The notes: generated by a model from the letters alone, not told the origin. 64,000 bases of DNA from Streptomyces uncialis (GCF_001905345.1 NZ_LFBV01000010.1:62001-126000), one strand, 5' to 3'. Positions 33,509 through 42,924 are shown, numbered from the stretch's first letter. Numbers and translations are program-made.

Positions 33509-35299
33509 TTACCCGCAGGACTCCGGCTCCGCCGTACGGCTCCAGGAGGAGCCGATCCGGTACACCCCGGCCGCCGGCACATCGAGCCGCGTGTACTCCC
33601 CGTGGGGCCGCAGACACGCCCCCTCCGCCCGGAGCCACGGCGAGTACGCGATCCGTATCGTCGCGGACCCCTTCTCGCTCATCCGGATCTCCATGTCCGT
33701 GCTCGTGGAGTCGACGACGGTCGCCGGCGCCGAAGCCAGCGGCACCGCGTCCCGCACCTGGTACACGGTCCAGTTCGCGTCGCGCCACACCCGCTCCAGC
33801 CACTGCGGCTCGGACCGGACCAGTGCGGCCTCCTTCTGGGCGGGCCCGTCCGGCTTGCCGTTCAGCAGCACCACGTACCCGACGGCCCAGCGGTCCAGCC
33901 ACGCCCGGTACGCGCTCGGGGAGAACGAGCCGTCGTAGAAGAGCCGGCCGCGCTCGACGTCGAGCTGACGGTTCCAGCCGCGCGCGAGGTTCATGTGCCG
34001 GGCGAACGCCGTGGCCTCCCGGTGGTTGCGCGCGGGCACGACCTCGACCCGGGTCCGGTCGGCGCCCAGCCGCTCCAGTTCGGCGACGACGTCCTCGGTG
34101 TGCTGGGCCCACGCGGGGACCTTCGTGGAGACGATCAGGTCGTCCACGGTCTTCTGGACCAGCCAGGTGGACGACAGGACCAGCGACAGGGCGAGCGCGA
34201 CCCGCCGGACCTTGTCCAGCCCCGGCACCATCAGCGCCGCGAGCAGCGCGGACGGCACCGCGAGCCCGAGGAGCCGTTCCACGTTGGTGCCGATCGGCGA
34301 GGAGACGAAGTACGTGAGGACCACGCCGACCGCGTAGACGAGGGCGCCCCAGCGCAGCACCCGCCAGTTGCGGGGCGCGGCGGCGACCAGTACGAGGGAG
34401 AACAGGACCGGGGGCAGTATCCGGTCGGCCGCCATGGGCTGTTCGCCCTTGAACGGGAAGAGCAGGCTGGTCGCGGCGACGACGAGGGCCGGCGGGATCA
34501 GCAGGACGGCGGCGCGGCCCCAGTCGCGGACCAGCAGCCAGCCGGCGCCCGCGACGGCGAGGAACAGTCCGGCGACGGGGCTGGCCATGGTCGCCAGCAG
34601 CGCCCACAGTCCGGCCCGGCCGAGGTCCCGGCGGCGTCCCGTGAGGGCGAGCATGCCCGCGAGGGCGAAGGCGAGGCCGAGGGCGAACGTGGTGCGGCCG
34701 GAGGCGACGTTGCACCACAGGGCGATCGAGAAGAGGACGGCGGGTCCGAGCGGGCGGCGGATGCCGGTGCGCTGGATGACGAGCGCGGCGAGCCAGGCGG
34801 AGACCAGCCCGGACAGCACGGTGACCGTGCGTACCCCGACCGCGGCCATCAGGTACGGGGAGATGAGGCTGTAGTTGGCGGTGTGCGTGCCGCCGTACCA
34901 GAAGAGGTTGTACGGCGAGTCCGCGTGCTCCGAGCCGAACCAGGCCCAGGCCTGCTGCGCGGCGAGGTCGCCGCCGCCGGTGGCGAGGAACGCCCACCAC
35001 ACCACGTACAGCGGCAGGGTGGGCAGGGTCGCGATCAGCGGGACGCGGTGGCGTTCGGCGAGGGCGCGCAGCCGCTCGGCGCGGGTCGGGGCCCTGCCGG
35101 TGCCGGTGCCCGCCGGGCTGGTGCCGGTGCCGGGGGAACCGGGGAGCCGCGGGGTGCGGGTGACCTCGGGCGGCTGCGGTGCGCGCGGCTGCGGGGTGAG
35201 TGTCCCGGACTGCCGTGCTGCCGTACGTGAGGGTCCTGGCGCCGCCTCCCGTGCGGAGTCCGTGCGGGGCTCGGTGAGGGCTGACGGCTCGGCGACCAC
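33509..35299 (-). CDS. Large polytopic membrane protein (GT-C-like)
   Basis: 596 residues. A disordered Pro/Thr-rich N-terminus (about 1-85) precedes about 10-12 membrane helices (PLIATLPTLPLYVVWWAFLA, YLMAAVGVRTVTVLSGLVSA, FALGLAFALAGMLAL and others) and a soluble C-terminal domain (about 400-596; VEVVPARNHREATAFARHMN, WAVGYVVLLNGKP) ending near the stop. The order of multi-helix core plus exterior domain resembles GT-C glycosyltransferases; no catalytic motif is secure. GTG 35299 is used; the predicted -10 box TAGGCT lies about 50 bases upstream. The stop TAA is just inside the edge of repeat array 3. Confidence 0.8.
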   Translation of the reverse strand: MVAEPSALTEPRTDSAREAAPGPSRTAARQSGTLTPQPRAPQPPEVTRTPRLPGSPGTGTSPAGTGTGRAPTRAERLRALAERHRVPLIATLPTLPLYVVWWAFLATGGGDLAAQQAWAWFGSEHADSPYNLFWYGGTHTANYSLISPYLMAAVGVRTVTVLSGLVSAWLAALVIQRTGIRRPLGPAVLFSIALWCNVASGRTTFALGLAFALAGMLALTGRRRDLGRAGLWALLATMASPVAGLFLAVAGAGWLLVRDWGRAAVLLIPPALVVAATSLLFPFKGEQPMAADRILPPVLFSLVLVAAAPRNWRVLRWGALVYAVGVVLTYFVSSPIGTNVERLLGLAVPSALLAALMVPGLDKVRRVALALSLVLSSTWLVQKTVDDLIVSTKVPAWAQHTEDVVAELERLGADRTRVEVVPARNHREATAFARHMNLARGWNRQLDVERGRLFYDGSFSPSAYRAWLDRWAVGYVVLLNGKPDGPAQKEAALVRSEPQWLERVWRDANWTVYQVRDAVPLASAPATVVDSTSTDMEIRMSEKGSATIRIAYSPWLRAEGACLRPHGEYTRLDVPAAGVYRIGSSWSRTAEPESCG

Positions 35300-35727
35300 G
35301 GTGACCGTTTCTGCTGGGGCCCGGAGGGCTGATGCGGGACAGGGTTCCTCAGCCTAGACGCGAGATCACGCGGAAACGTTCACCGGGACGGGCCACCGGA
35401 TCGGTGTCCGGCCGCCCCGGGAGGGCCCGGGGAACCGCCCCCGACCTGTACGGAGAGGGCGGCGTCCGGGGCGGATCCCGGGTCGCCGGCCCCGCCCGAA
35501 GCCGTACGACCTGCATGGACATGCCGAACCCCGGATGGAGACAACTCCCGTACCGCGGGCCGCGATCGGGTCCGGTGCGGGCCGGGTCCCGGGGCGGTCA
35601 CGGGCGACGTCCGCCCCCGGCCCGTACCGCGTCGTTGGCGCAATGCCGCCCCGTTCCCCGCGATCCGGTCCGCCCGGCCGCCGGGCCCTGCTCGAATCGC
35701 TCCTCCGCACCTGCGGCAAGGGGAGAC
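35300..35727. other. Intergenic region before the peptidase pseudogene
   Basis: About 430 bases between divergent starts. It contains the membrane-protein promoter (minus strand, about 35350) and a ribosome site AAGGGGAGA at 35717-35725 serving the pseudogene. No other gene, RNA or repeat is seen. Confidence 0.35.
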
Positions 35728-36010
35728 ATGCACCACACACGCAACGGAAGAACCGGCGGTCCGGGGGCCAGGGCCCTCGTCACCGCCCTCGCGGTCACCG
35801 CCGCGCTCACCACAGGACCGGCCGCTCCCGCTCACCGTGGCCGTCCCGTACGACGGCGGCGCGACCTGGCGGGAGCGCCCGGTCCGGGACGGCCGGGTGA
35901 GCGTACGGAACCCGGCCGCGGGCCGGGGTGTCGCGCTGCGGGCGCGGGTGGCCGACCGGGACGGCACCACCGCGACGGTCACCGTCCGGGACGCCTACCG
36001 GGGCCGCTGA
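35728..36010 (+). pseudogene. Collapsed S8 (subtilisin-like) peptidase gene
   Basis: ATG 35728 has a good ribosome site and encodes a signal peptide (MHHTRNGRTGGPGARALVTA, LAVTAALTTGPAAPAH). From about 35837 a different frame encodes LTVAVPYDGGATWRERPV, VSVRNPAAGRGVALRARVAD and TATVTVRDAYRGR before TGA at 36008. The latter matches my memory of the last strands of large Streptomyces S8 peptidases (about 1100 residues). The two ends therefore belong to one gene whose middle, including Asp, His and Ser of the triad, is gone, with a frame change at the junction around 35815-35837. Confidence 0.5.
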
Positions 36011-36035
36011 CCCGGCGGTCCGTGCGCGGACACGG

Positions 36036-36072
36036 CGAAGCGGTGACGCCCTCCAGGGGCGTCACCGCTTCG
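36036..36072. terminator. Bidirectional hairpin terminator
   Basis: 16-bp perfect stem (CGAAGCGGTGACGCCC and complement, 36036-36051 and 36057-36072) with loop TCCAG, between convergent gene ends at 36010 and 36095. Confidence 0.85.
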
Positions 36073-36094
36073 TGTCGTTCACTGCCGGGCCGGG

Positions 36095-36550
36095 TCAGTA
36101 CCAGCCGTTGGACTTCCAGAAGTTCCAGGCGCCGACGGGGCTGCCGTAGCGGTCCTCCATGTAGTCGAGGCCCCACTTGATCTGGGTCTCGGGGTTGGTC
36201 CGCCAGTCGGACCCATGGGTGGCCATCTTGGTGCCCGGGAGGGCCTGGACCAGGCCGTACGCGCCCGAGGAGGAGTTCTGCGCCGTGACGTCCCAGTTGG
36301 ACTCACGGGTGATGATCTTCTCGAAGGCGGTGTACTGCGTGCTGTCCGGGATCAGCTTCTTCGCGATCGTCTTGGCCGACGCCGCCTTGACCGTCTGCGC
36401 GGACACCGGAGCGGCCTGGGCGGGCGTGGCGGCCTGCGCGGGGCCGGAGGCGAGAAGCATCCCGGTCGTGGCGGCGGCGACGGCGGCACCGGCGAGGGCC
36501 TTCTTCGGGGAAGCGGTACGACGGATCAGGGAAGCGGTGGAGGCGAACAC
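36095..36550 (-). CDS. Secreted lytic transglycosylase-like (SLT domain) protein
   Basis: 151 residues. A signal peptide (ALAGAAVAAATTGMLLASGP, then AQA) ends near residue 40. The C-terminal domain (about 70-151) carries ITRESNWDVTAQNSSSGAYG, LVQALPGTKM and WGLDYMEDRYGSP, the catalytic Glu and the S-x-A-x-G-L-Q motif of the SLT/aggregation-promoting-factor C-terminal group. It should cleave peptidoglycan glycan strands in the wall. GTG 36550 with GGAAGG 6 bases upstream is chosen. It has a long leader (36551-36995) with no gene. Confidence 0.9.
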   Translation of the reverse strand: MFASTASLIRRTASPKKALAGAAVAAATTGMLLASGPAQAATPAQAAPVSAQTVKAASAKTIAKKLIPDSTQYTAFEKIITRESNWDVTAQNSSSGAYGLVQALPGTKMATHGSDWRTNPETQIKWGLDYMEDRYGSPVGAWNFWKSNGWY

Positions 36551-36995
36551 GAAAGACCTTCCGGTCGGGGTCGAGGACGGTCGTACGCGATCCGTGGCCC
36601 CGGCTCGGCCGGGAGGGGGAAAGCGTGGGCGCCGTGGCCCGGGTGGGCACATCGGCGCCGTGCGACTCGATCCAGAGAAGCAGGCCGGGGAAGCTCCCGC
36701 AATGACCCCTTTTACTAGTGGGAGTCGCATGTGCCCGATCGGTCCGCTCTGTGAGCTGGCTCTCAATGCCCAGGTCAGACCCCCTGACGACGCGAACACG
36801 TCAAGGAAATGCGGCTACGACCCCGGGTAGTGGACGGCGAAGTCCTGTGGGACTCCTCACCAGCCGGGCCCCCGGCGGCTCACGGACCGCGTTCACGGAG
36901 GCACACGGCGGCGCCGGGGAATGTGACCGGCGCCGCACGGACGGGGAGTCGGGAGCGGGCCCGGGAGCCCCGGAAGGTGACCGGGACCACGGGCC
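36551..36995 (-). other. Long non-coding leader upstream of transglycosylase gene
   Basis: About 445 bases. Wall-hydrolase genes in Streptomyces can carry c-di-AMP (ydaO) riboswitches here, but I do not see the conserved ydaO core. A region with lower GC and ACTAGTAAAAGG on the minus strand (about 36710-36720) may be the promoter. Confidence 0.3.
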
Positions 36996-37931
36996 CTACG
37001 TCCCGCCGGGCACCCCGTCGGCCGCCGCCCGTACCTCCGCGCCGGGCGGCACACCGACGGCCCCGGGCTCCCCGACGGCCCCGGGCTCCCCGGCGGGCAC
37101 CGGCTCCTCGAAGGCCACCGGTGCCTCGAAGGCGGCCCGGCGGGTCGCGCGCCGCAGCGCCCGCAGCACCGTCCCGCCGAGGGCCAGGGTCAGTACGACG
37201 GTCAGCACCGCCCGGCCGAGGTCCCAGCCCAGGGAGGTCGCGACGCAGTAGGCGAGGAACCGGACCAGGTTCTCCCCGACCGGCTCACCCGGCCGGAACG
37301 CCACGCTCGACGTCAGCTCGCCCATGAACGGCCAGCCCGCGAGGTTCATGACCGTGCCGTACGCGAACGCCGCCACGAACCCGTACGCGGCGAGCAGCAG
37401 CCGTTCGCCCGTGCCGCGCAGCCGGTCGGGGCCGGGCAGCAGCCCGGCGCCCAGCGTGAACCAGCCCATCGCGAGCATCTGGAACGGCAGCCAGGGCCCG
37501 ACGCCGCCGGTGAGCAGCGCCGAGGCGAACATGGTGAGCGCGCCGAGCACGAACCCGAAGCCCGGTCCGAGGACCCGTCCGCTGAGCACCATCAGGAAGA
37601 ACATGGGCTCCAGCCCGGCGGTGCCCGCGCCCAGCGGGCGCAGGGCCGCGCCCGTCGCGGCGAGCACCCCGAGCATCGCGACGGCCTTGGCGCCGAGCCC
37701 GGACTCGGAGATCGTCGCCGCGACCACCCCGAGGAGCAGCACGAGGAGCGCGGCGAAGAGCCAGGGGGCGTCCTGGGAGTGCGCGTTCACGGAGGAGGCG
37801 GGGTCCGCGAGGAACGGCCAGCCGAACCCGGCGACACCGACCGCGCCGACGAGCGCGAGGGCGGCGGCGGAGCGCGGTCCGAGCCGTACCGCGCGGACCG
37901 CCCGGTCGTGGCGCGGCGGGCGGGCCGTCAT
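36996..37931 (-). CDS. ECF transporter substrate-specificity (S) component, probable cobalamin
   Basis: 311 residues with about seven membrane helices (AALALVGAVGVAGFGWPFLA, LFAALLVLLLGVVAATISES, FMVVLSGRVLGPGFGF-like loop FFLMVLSGRVLGPGFG, ERLLLAAYGFVAAFAYGTVM) and a Pro/Glu/Ala-rich cytoplasmic tail. The group I ECF layout S-A-A'-T in one operon is clear. The riboswitch at the head of the operon points to cobalamin (vitamin B12) or a derivative as substrate. ATG 37931 overlaps the ATPase stop by 4 bases. No residue-level proof of the ligand. Confidence 0.8.
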   Translation of the reverse strand: MTARPPRHDRAVRAVRLGPRSAAALALVGAVGVAGFGWPFLADPASSVNAHSQDAPWLFAALLVLLLGVVAATISESGLGAKAVAMLGVLAATGAALRPLGAGTAGLEPMFFLMVLSGRVLGPGFGFVLGALTMFASALLTGGVGPWLPFQMLAMGWFTLGAGLLPGPDRLRGTGERLLLAAYGFVAAFAYGTVMNLAGWPFMGELTSSVAFRPGEPVGENLVRFLAYCVATSLGWDLGRAVLTVVLTLALGGTVLRALRRATRRAAFEAPVAFEEPVPAGEPGAVGEPGAVGVPPGAEVRAAADGVPGGT

Positions 37932-39538
37932 CGCAGGGCCTCGCGGACCTGGGCGACGGTCAGCCACGGTCCGGTGCCGAGCACCTTGGCCACCTGCGGG
38001 GCGAAGGACGGGGACGCGACGACGACCTCGGCGGCCGGGCCGTCCGCGACGCTCTCGCCGTCGGCGAGGATCAGCACCCGGTGGGCCAGTTCGGCGGCGA
38101 GTTCCACGTCATGGGTGGCCAGCACGATGGTGTGGCCGTCGGCGGCGAGCGCCCGCAGGACGGTGAGCAGCCGGGCCTTGGCGGCGTAGTCGAGACCCCG
38201 GGTCGGTTCGTCGAGCAGCAGCAGCGGGGGCCGGGCGGCGAGGACGACGGCGAGCGCGAGGACGAGCCGCTGCCCCTCGGAGAGGTCACGGGGGTGGGTG
38301 CTGTCGGCGATCCCGGGGAGCAGGTCGCTCACCAGGGCGCGGCAGGTGCCGGGCGCGGCACCGGCGTCCCGGTCGGCGGCGGCGCACTCGGCGGCGACGG
38401 TGTCGGCGTGGAGCAGGTCGCGGGGTTCCTGGGGGACGAGTCCGACGCGGCGGATCAGATCACGCGGCTTGGCGCGGTGCGGTACGGCGTCCCCGACCCG
38501 GACGGTGCCCTCGCTGGGGCGGACCAGTCCGACGAGGGCCGACAGCAGGGTCGACTTCCCGGCGCCATTGCGGCCCATGAGCGCGACGGTCTCCCCCGGT
38601 CCGAGGGTGAGGGTGATCCGGCGCAGCGCCTCGATGTGGCCCCGGCGGACCCCGGCCCCGCTGAGCCGGGCGACCGGCGGGGTGTCGGGGTCCGAGGGCG
38701 CGGGCGCGGCGGGCCGGGGGGCGTCCGCGAGGCGTTCGCGCAGGGGGCCGGCCTTGCGCCGGGCGTCCCGGACGCTCAGCGGCAGCGGTGACCAGCCCGC
38801 GAGCCGTCCCAGTTCCACCACGGGCGGCCGGACGGGCGAGTCGGCCATGATCCGTCCGGGTTCCCCGAGCCGCGGGCGTTCGCCGGGGCCGGGCAGCAGC
38901 AGCACCTGGTCGGCGTACTGGACGACCCGTTCGAGCCGGTGCTCGGCCATCAGGACGGTCGTCCCGAGGTCGTGGACCAGCCGCTGGAGGACGGCCAGCA
39001 CCTCCTCGGCGGCGGCCGGGTCGAGGGCGGAGGTCGGCTCGTCCAGGACCAGGACCCGGGGGTGCGGGGTGAGGACGGAGCCGATCGCGACGCGCTGGCG
39101 CTGGCCGCCGGAGAGGGTGGCGATCGGGCGGTCGCGCAGTTCGGTGAGCCCGAGCAGGTCCAGGGTCTCCTCGACCCGGCGGCGCATCACGTCCGGGGCG
39201 GTGCCCATGGACTCCATGCCGTAGGCGAGTTCGTCCTCGACCGTGTCGGTGACGAAGTGGGCCAGCGGATCCTGTCCGACGGTGCCGACGACATCGGCGA
39301 GCTCACGCGGCTTATGGGTACGGGTGTCCCGGCCCGCGACGGTGACCCGGCCGCGCAGGGTGCCGCCGGTGAAGTGCGGGACGAGTCCGCTGACCGCCCC
39401 GAGCAGGGTGGACTTGCCGGACCCGGACGGTCCGACGAGCAGCACGAGTTCGCCCTCGGGCACCTCGAAGTCGGCGTCCCGCAGCGCGGGGTGCTCCTGT
39501 CCGTCGTAGCGGACGGACACGTTCTCGAAGCGGATCAC
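37928..39538 (-). CDS. ECF transporter fused ATPase (two ABC domains)
   Basis: 536 residues with two complete ABC modules: first (about 1-240) has GPSGSGKSTLL, TLSGGQRQRVAIGSVLTPHP, VLVLDEPTSALD; second (about 300-536) has GRNGAGKSTLLSALVGL, DLSEGQRLVLALAV (signature LSEGQ instead of LSGGQ) and LLLLDEPTRGLD. It represents A and A' subunits in one chain, as in many actinobacterial ECF systems. It drives uptake through the T component (39535-40740) and S component. GTG 39538 overlaps the T stop (GTGA). Confidence 0.93.
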   Translation of the reverse strand: MIRFENVSVRYDGQEHPALRDADFEVPEGELVLLVGPSGSGKSTLLGAVSGLVPHFTGGTLRGRVTVAGRDTRTHKPRELADVVGTVGQDPLAHFVTDTVEDELAYGMESMGTAPDVMRRRVEETLDLLGLTELRDRPIATLSGGQRQRVAIGSVLTPHPRVLVLDEPTSALDPAAAEEVLAVLQRLVHDLGTTVLMAEHRLERVVQYADQVLLLPGPGERPRLGEPGRIMADSPVRPPVVELGRLAGWSPLPLSVRDARRKAGPLRERLADAPRPAAPAPSDPDTPPVARLSGAGVRRGHIEALRRITLTLGPGETVALMGRNGAGKSTLLSALVGLVRPSEGTVRVGDAVPHRAKPRDLIRRVGLVPQEPRDLLHADTVAAECAAADRDAGAAPGTCRALVSDLLPGIADSTHPRDLSEGQRLVLALAVVLAARPPLLLLDEPTRGLDYAAKARLLTVLRALAADGHTIVLATHDVELAAELAHRVLILADGESVADGPAAEVVVASPSFAPQVAKVLGTGPWLTVAQVREALR

Positions 39539-40740
39539 GGGCGGGTGTCCTTCCTTGGCCCCGGTGCCGGTTCCCCGGGCCGGACGGGCGCCGGGGCGAT
39601 CAGCGCGGGGAGGAGTCCGGCGAGGATCGCCAGGGCGGGCCACAGCGGCAGTTCCGGGGCGGTGAGCGGGACGACCCCGGGCCGCAGGGCGTCCGGGTCC
39701 AGCGACCCGAACCGGATGAGCGCCACCGCGACCACCGTGCCGGAACCGGCGACGAGCCAGGCACGCGCGCCCCAGGCGTCGGGGCGGTAGCGGGTGCGCA
39801 CCGAGCGCCGCCCGCCGAGCCACAGCCCGCCGAGCGCGGCGGCGGTCCCCAGGGCCAGCAGCGGCAGCGCGTACCCGGCGCCCGCCGCGCCGAGCACCCC
39901 GTACGTCCCGGCGCACACCCCGAGCAGTCCGCCGAGGGTGAGCGCGGCGGTCAGTCTGCGGACCGGGGCGGGGACATCGGCGGTACGGCCGTAGCCGCGC
40001 GCGTCCATCGCGGCGGCGAGCGCGACCGAGCGTTCCAGGGCGCCCTCAAGGACGGGCAGCCCCACCTGGAGCAGCCCGCGCAGCCCCCGGTCGGGACGGC
40101 CCCGCAGCCGGCGGGCGGAGCGCAGCCGCCGGACGTCCGTGATCAGGTTGGGGGCGAACGTCAGGGCCACCACCACGGCGACCCCGGCCTCGTACAGGGC
40201 GCCCGGCAGGGACTTCAGCAGCCGGGACGGGTTGGCCAGCGCGTTGGCGGCGCCGACGCAGATGAGCAGCGTGGCGAGCTTCAGCCCGTCGTACAGCGCG
40301 AAGACGAGTCCCTCGGCGGTGACCCGGCCGCCGATCCGCACCCCCTGCGCCCAGTCGGGCAGCGGGACCTCCGGGAGGGTCACCAGGACATGGCTGCCGG
40401 GGATCGGGGAGCCCAGCAGCACCGCGAAGACCAGCCGCACCCCGAGGACGACGAGCGCGATCTTGACGAACGCGCCGTACGAGCGGGCCCAGGGCGCCTC
40501 GGTGCGGCGCGCCGCGACGACGTACCCGGCGACCGCGACGAGCAGCCCGAGCAGCAGCGGGTTGGTGGTGCGGGACGCGGCGACCCCGAGCCCGAGCGCC
40601 CAGACCCACCAGGCGCCGGGGTGCAGCGCGTTCGCCCGGGTCGCGGCGGGCGCGTACGGGCGGCGCGGCCCGCGCGCGGGCGCCGCGCGCCGGGCGGGGG
40701 TGCGCTCGGCGGCGGGCTTCGGGGGCGGGGTCACGGGCAC
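39535..40740 (-). CDS. ECF transporter energy-coupling T component (CbiQ-like)
   Basis: 401 residues. Polytopic, with the diagnostic CbiQ/EcfT motifs: LERSVALAAAMDARGYGRTA holds the A-R-G motif that contacts the ATPases, and EAGVAVVVALTFAPNLITDV precedes it. About six membrane helices. A basic Pro-rich N-terminus (about 45 residues) is extra. GTG 40740 has GGAG 6 bases upstream and follows the SCO2322-like stop by 13 bases. It couples ATP use to the S component. Together with neighbours it forms the import machine. Confidence 0.92.
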   Translation of the reverse strand: MPVTPPPKPAAERTPARRAAPARGPRRPYAPAATRANALHPGAWWVWALGLGVAASRTTNPLLLGLLVAVAGYVVAARRTEAPWARSYGAFVKIALVVLGVRLVFAVLLGSPIPGSHVLVTLPEVPLPDWAQGVRIGGRVTAEGLVFALYDGLKLATLLICVGAANALANPSRLLKSLPGALYEAGVAVVVALTFAPNLITDVRRLRSARRLRGRPDRGLRGLLQVGLPVLEGALERSVALAAAMDARGYGRTADVPAPVRRLTAALTLGGLLGVCAGTYGVLGAAGAGYALPLLALGTAAALGGLWLGGRRSVRTRYRPDAWGARAWLVAGSGTVVAVALIRFGSLDPDALRPGVVPLTAPELPLWPALAILAGLLPALIAPAPVRPGEPAPGPRKDTRP

Positions 40741-40753
40741 GGTCGGGCTCCGG

Positions 40754-41536
40754 TCAGCGCCGTCGGCGGGACTGCCACAGCGCGGCGGCGGCGAGCAGGA
40801 CGACGGCGGCGATCCCGGCGTACACCCCGGCGGACGGGCCACCGCTGTCCGCGTCGGCGGCGTCGCCGGAGGCCGTGCCGGTGTCACCGGAGGTCCCGGG
40901 GGTGTCGCCGGAGACCTGTTCGCCGCAGCCGGTGCGGGGGTAGCCGTCGATCGCGCAGAGCAGGGCGTTGCTGTCGTACCGCAGCGGCTCGGCGACCGAG
41001 GCGAGCGCCTCGGCGCTGGTCGCGTCCTCGGCGACCCGGGCGCAGGCGGTACGGGGCGCGGGCGGGTTCTCCCCGCCGGTGGCGTCGGCACGGGTCCCGA
41101 AGTCGACGACGAGCGCGACGCGCTTGCTCCCGTCCCGGGCGTCGGTGGCGCCGCAGATCGCGGCGAAGTCGTGCGGTCCGCGCGGTTTGGCCGCGTCCTG
41201 CGAGTTCTCGCTGACCGCGAACCGGAACCCCTGGACGTCGCCGTCCCCGGGCCGCGCGATCGACGGCCCCTGGTTCGCGTACGTCCAGGCGCCGTCGGTG
41301 AGGTCCCAGAAGGACCAGTACCGGTATCCGGCGGCCTGTGCGGGTGCGGCGGCCGTCGTCACGGCGGTGACGGCGGCGAGGAGGGCGAGCAGCAGGGCGG
41401 CGAGGGGGGTCCGGGCCCGGCGGTGGCCGCGGCGGGCCTGCCGGGGCCGGTCGGCGGGCTGTCCCGTGGCCTGACCCGTGGGCTTTCCGAGGGGCCGTCG
41501 GGTCGGCTCTCCGGTGGGCCGGGGCGGCGGGGTCAC
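40754..41536 (-). CDS. SCO2322-like secreted, C-terminally anchored protein
   Basis: 260 residues. Signal peptide after a basic Pro/Thr-rich start (LAALLLALLAAVTAVTTAAA, PAQAAGYRYWS), a compact domain with two invariant-looking segments (YRYWSFWDLTDGAWTYANQG, GDVQGFRFAVSENSQDAAKP) and cysteines, a Gly/Asp/Thr-rich spacer, and a C-terminal membrane helix with basic end (VLLAAAALWQSRRRR). The family is conserved in Streptomyces next to ECF genes, which suggests a surface role in ligand capture. GTG 41536 overlaps the upstream gene by 4 bases. Confidence 0.85.
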   Translation of the reverse strand: MTPPPRPTGEPTRRPLGKPTGQATGQPADRPRQARRGHRRARTPLAALLLALLAAVTAVTTAAAPAQAAGYRYWSFWDLTDGAWTYANQGPSIARPGDGDVQGFRFAVSENSQDAAKPRGPHDFAAICGATDARDGSKRVALVVDFGTRADATGGENPPAPRTACARVAEDATSAEALASVAEPLRYDSNALLCAIDGYPRTGCGEQVSGDTPGTSGDTGTASGDAADADSGGPSAGVYAGIAAVVLLAAAALWQSRRRR

Positions 41537-42801
41537 TTCTGCCGCTTCTTGCGGCGGCCGCTCAGCAGGATGCCGATCCCGATGCCGACGACCAGTCCGA
41601 TTCCGATGATCCAGATGACGGCGGGGCCCCCGTCGTCGTCCTTGCTGTCCTTGGCGTTGTCCTTGCCGTCCTCGGCCGCCGTGTCCTTGGCGTCGGGGAC
41701 GGATTCGGGGGCCGGGCCGGTGGCGTTGAGGCGCTGGACCAGGTCCGTGCCGCCGAAGTCGCGGGGGTCGGCGCCGGTGGCGTGGGCGGCGAGGACGAGC
41801 TGGGACCAGGCGGCGGGGCCGCTCTTGGCGGCCCAGGCGGCGCCGTCGCGCTTCAGCCAGGTGACCGTGCGGTCCGCGCGGTCGGTGAGTCCGGCGGCGG
41901 CCAGGGCGACGACCGCGTCCGCGGTGTTGCCGTGGTCGGGCTGGTCCTTCGCCCCGGCGAGACTGCTGACGAGATAGCCCTTGGCGGCGAGCGCGGTGAC
42001 GAGATGGGCGGCGCCGTTGCGGGCGGCGTCCGCGGCGGTACGGGGCTCGGCGCAGGTGGCCGGGTCGGCCGGGTCGGCGGCGGGCGCGGCCTTCGTGGCG
42101 AGGGTGCGGTCGAGTCCGCCGAGGACACCGGCGGCGGTGGCGTCCGCGTTGGCGGCCAGGACGCCCTTCTTGTCCGGCTGGTACGCGAAGGCGCCGCCGC
42201 CGTCCGCGTCGCACGGCACGGTGAGCTTCAGCAGCGCGTCGTGCGCGTTCTTGCCGTCCTTGGAGCGGACGCCGTCCGGCGCGGTACCGGCGGCGGTGAG
42301 CGCGCCCGCGACGAGGGACGTGGAGTTGGTGTCGCTGGGGCCGCCGGGGAGGTAGCCCCAGCCGCCGTCGGGGTTCTGCGCGGACCGCAGCCAGCGGACC
42401 GCGTCGCGTACGGCGGTGTCCTCGCCGCCGAGCGCGGCGAGGGCCTGCACGGCGGCGGCCGTGCTGTTGCTGTCGACGGGCGTCTTGGCGCCGCACTTCG
42501 CGGCCGGGTCCGCGCGGAACGCGGCGAAGGCGCCGTCGGCGCACTGCTGGGCGGTGAGCCAGTCGACCGCCTGCGCGGCGGGGCGCACCCCGGTGGTGTC
42601 CTGGGCGAGGAGGGTGAGCGACTGGCGCCACACCCCGTCGTAGGTGGGGTCGGTGCTGCCGTGCAGACCGGGTGCGTCGGGGGCCGCGGGGGCTTCGGGG
42701 GTCGCGGGAGCGGTGACCGGGGCGGCGGTGGCCGTCGGGGCTGCGGCCGCGGCGATCACCGCGGTGGCGGCGATGGCCGTGACTGTGCGGCGGACGTTCA
42801 T
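41533..42801 (-). CDS. Secreted alpha/alpha-toroid protein, anchored; possible cobalamin-capture protein
   Basis: 422 residues. Signal peptide (MNVRRTVTAIAATAVIAAAA), then toroid repeats (VDWLTAQQCADGAFAAFRAD, VRWLRSAQNPDGGWGYLPGG, VTWLKRDGAAWAAKSGPAAW), then a charged spacer and a C-terminal helix (GGPAVIWIIGIGLVVGIGIG) ending RRKKRQK. The squalene-cyclase-like barrel recalls the N-terminal alpha6-alpha6 domain of animal intrinsic factor and transcobalamin. Located directly behind a cobalamin riboswitch and ahead of an ECF transporter, it is a candidate surface binder of B12. The resemblance is structural analogy from memory. Confidence 0.8.
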   Translation of the reverse strand: MNVRRTVTAIAATAVIAAAAAPTATAAPVTAPATPEAPAAPDAPGLHGSTDPTYDGVWRQSLTLLAQDTTGVRPAAQAVDWLTAQQCADGAFAAFRADPAAKCGAKTPVDSNSTAAAVQALAALGGEDTAVRDAVRWLRSAQNPDGGWGYLPGGPSDTNSTSLVAGALTAAGTAPDGVRSKDGKNAHDALLKLTVPCDADGGGAFAYQPDKKGVLAANADATAAGVLGGLDRTLATKAAPAADPADPATCAEPRTAADAARNGAAHLVTALAAKGYLVSSLAGAKDQPDHGNTADAVVALAAAGLTDRADRTVTWLKRDGAAWAAKSGPAAWSQLVLAAHATGADPRDFGGTDLVQRLNATGPAPESVPDAKDTAAEDGKDNAKDSKDDDGGPAVIWIIGIGLVVGIGIGILLSGRRKKRQK

Positions 42802-42924
42802 GATCGGCGGGTGCCTCTCCCTTGCGGGGAGCCGGGCGCGCGGGTGCGCGGGGTGTGGGCACCTGGGCGGCTCGGCTCCGTTTGCCTCGACGGTGCGTGT
42901 CACCGGTTCCCGGTGGCTTGAGCC

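Noticed and set aside
36551..36995. ydaO (c-di-AMP) riboswitch before the lytic transglycosylase gene
   Set aside because: The long leader is suggestive but I could not find the conserved ydaO core; not claimed.
23688..42801. Biosynthetic gene cluster (polyketide or terpene)
   Set aside because: Toroid and methyltransferase genes could suggest one, but no synthase, cyclase signature (DDxxD) or NRPS/PKS domain is present.
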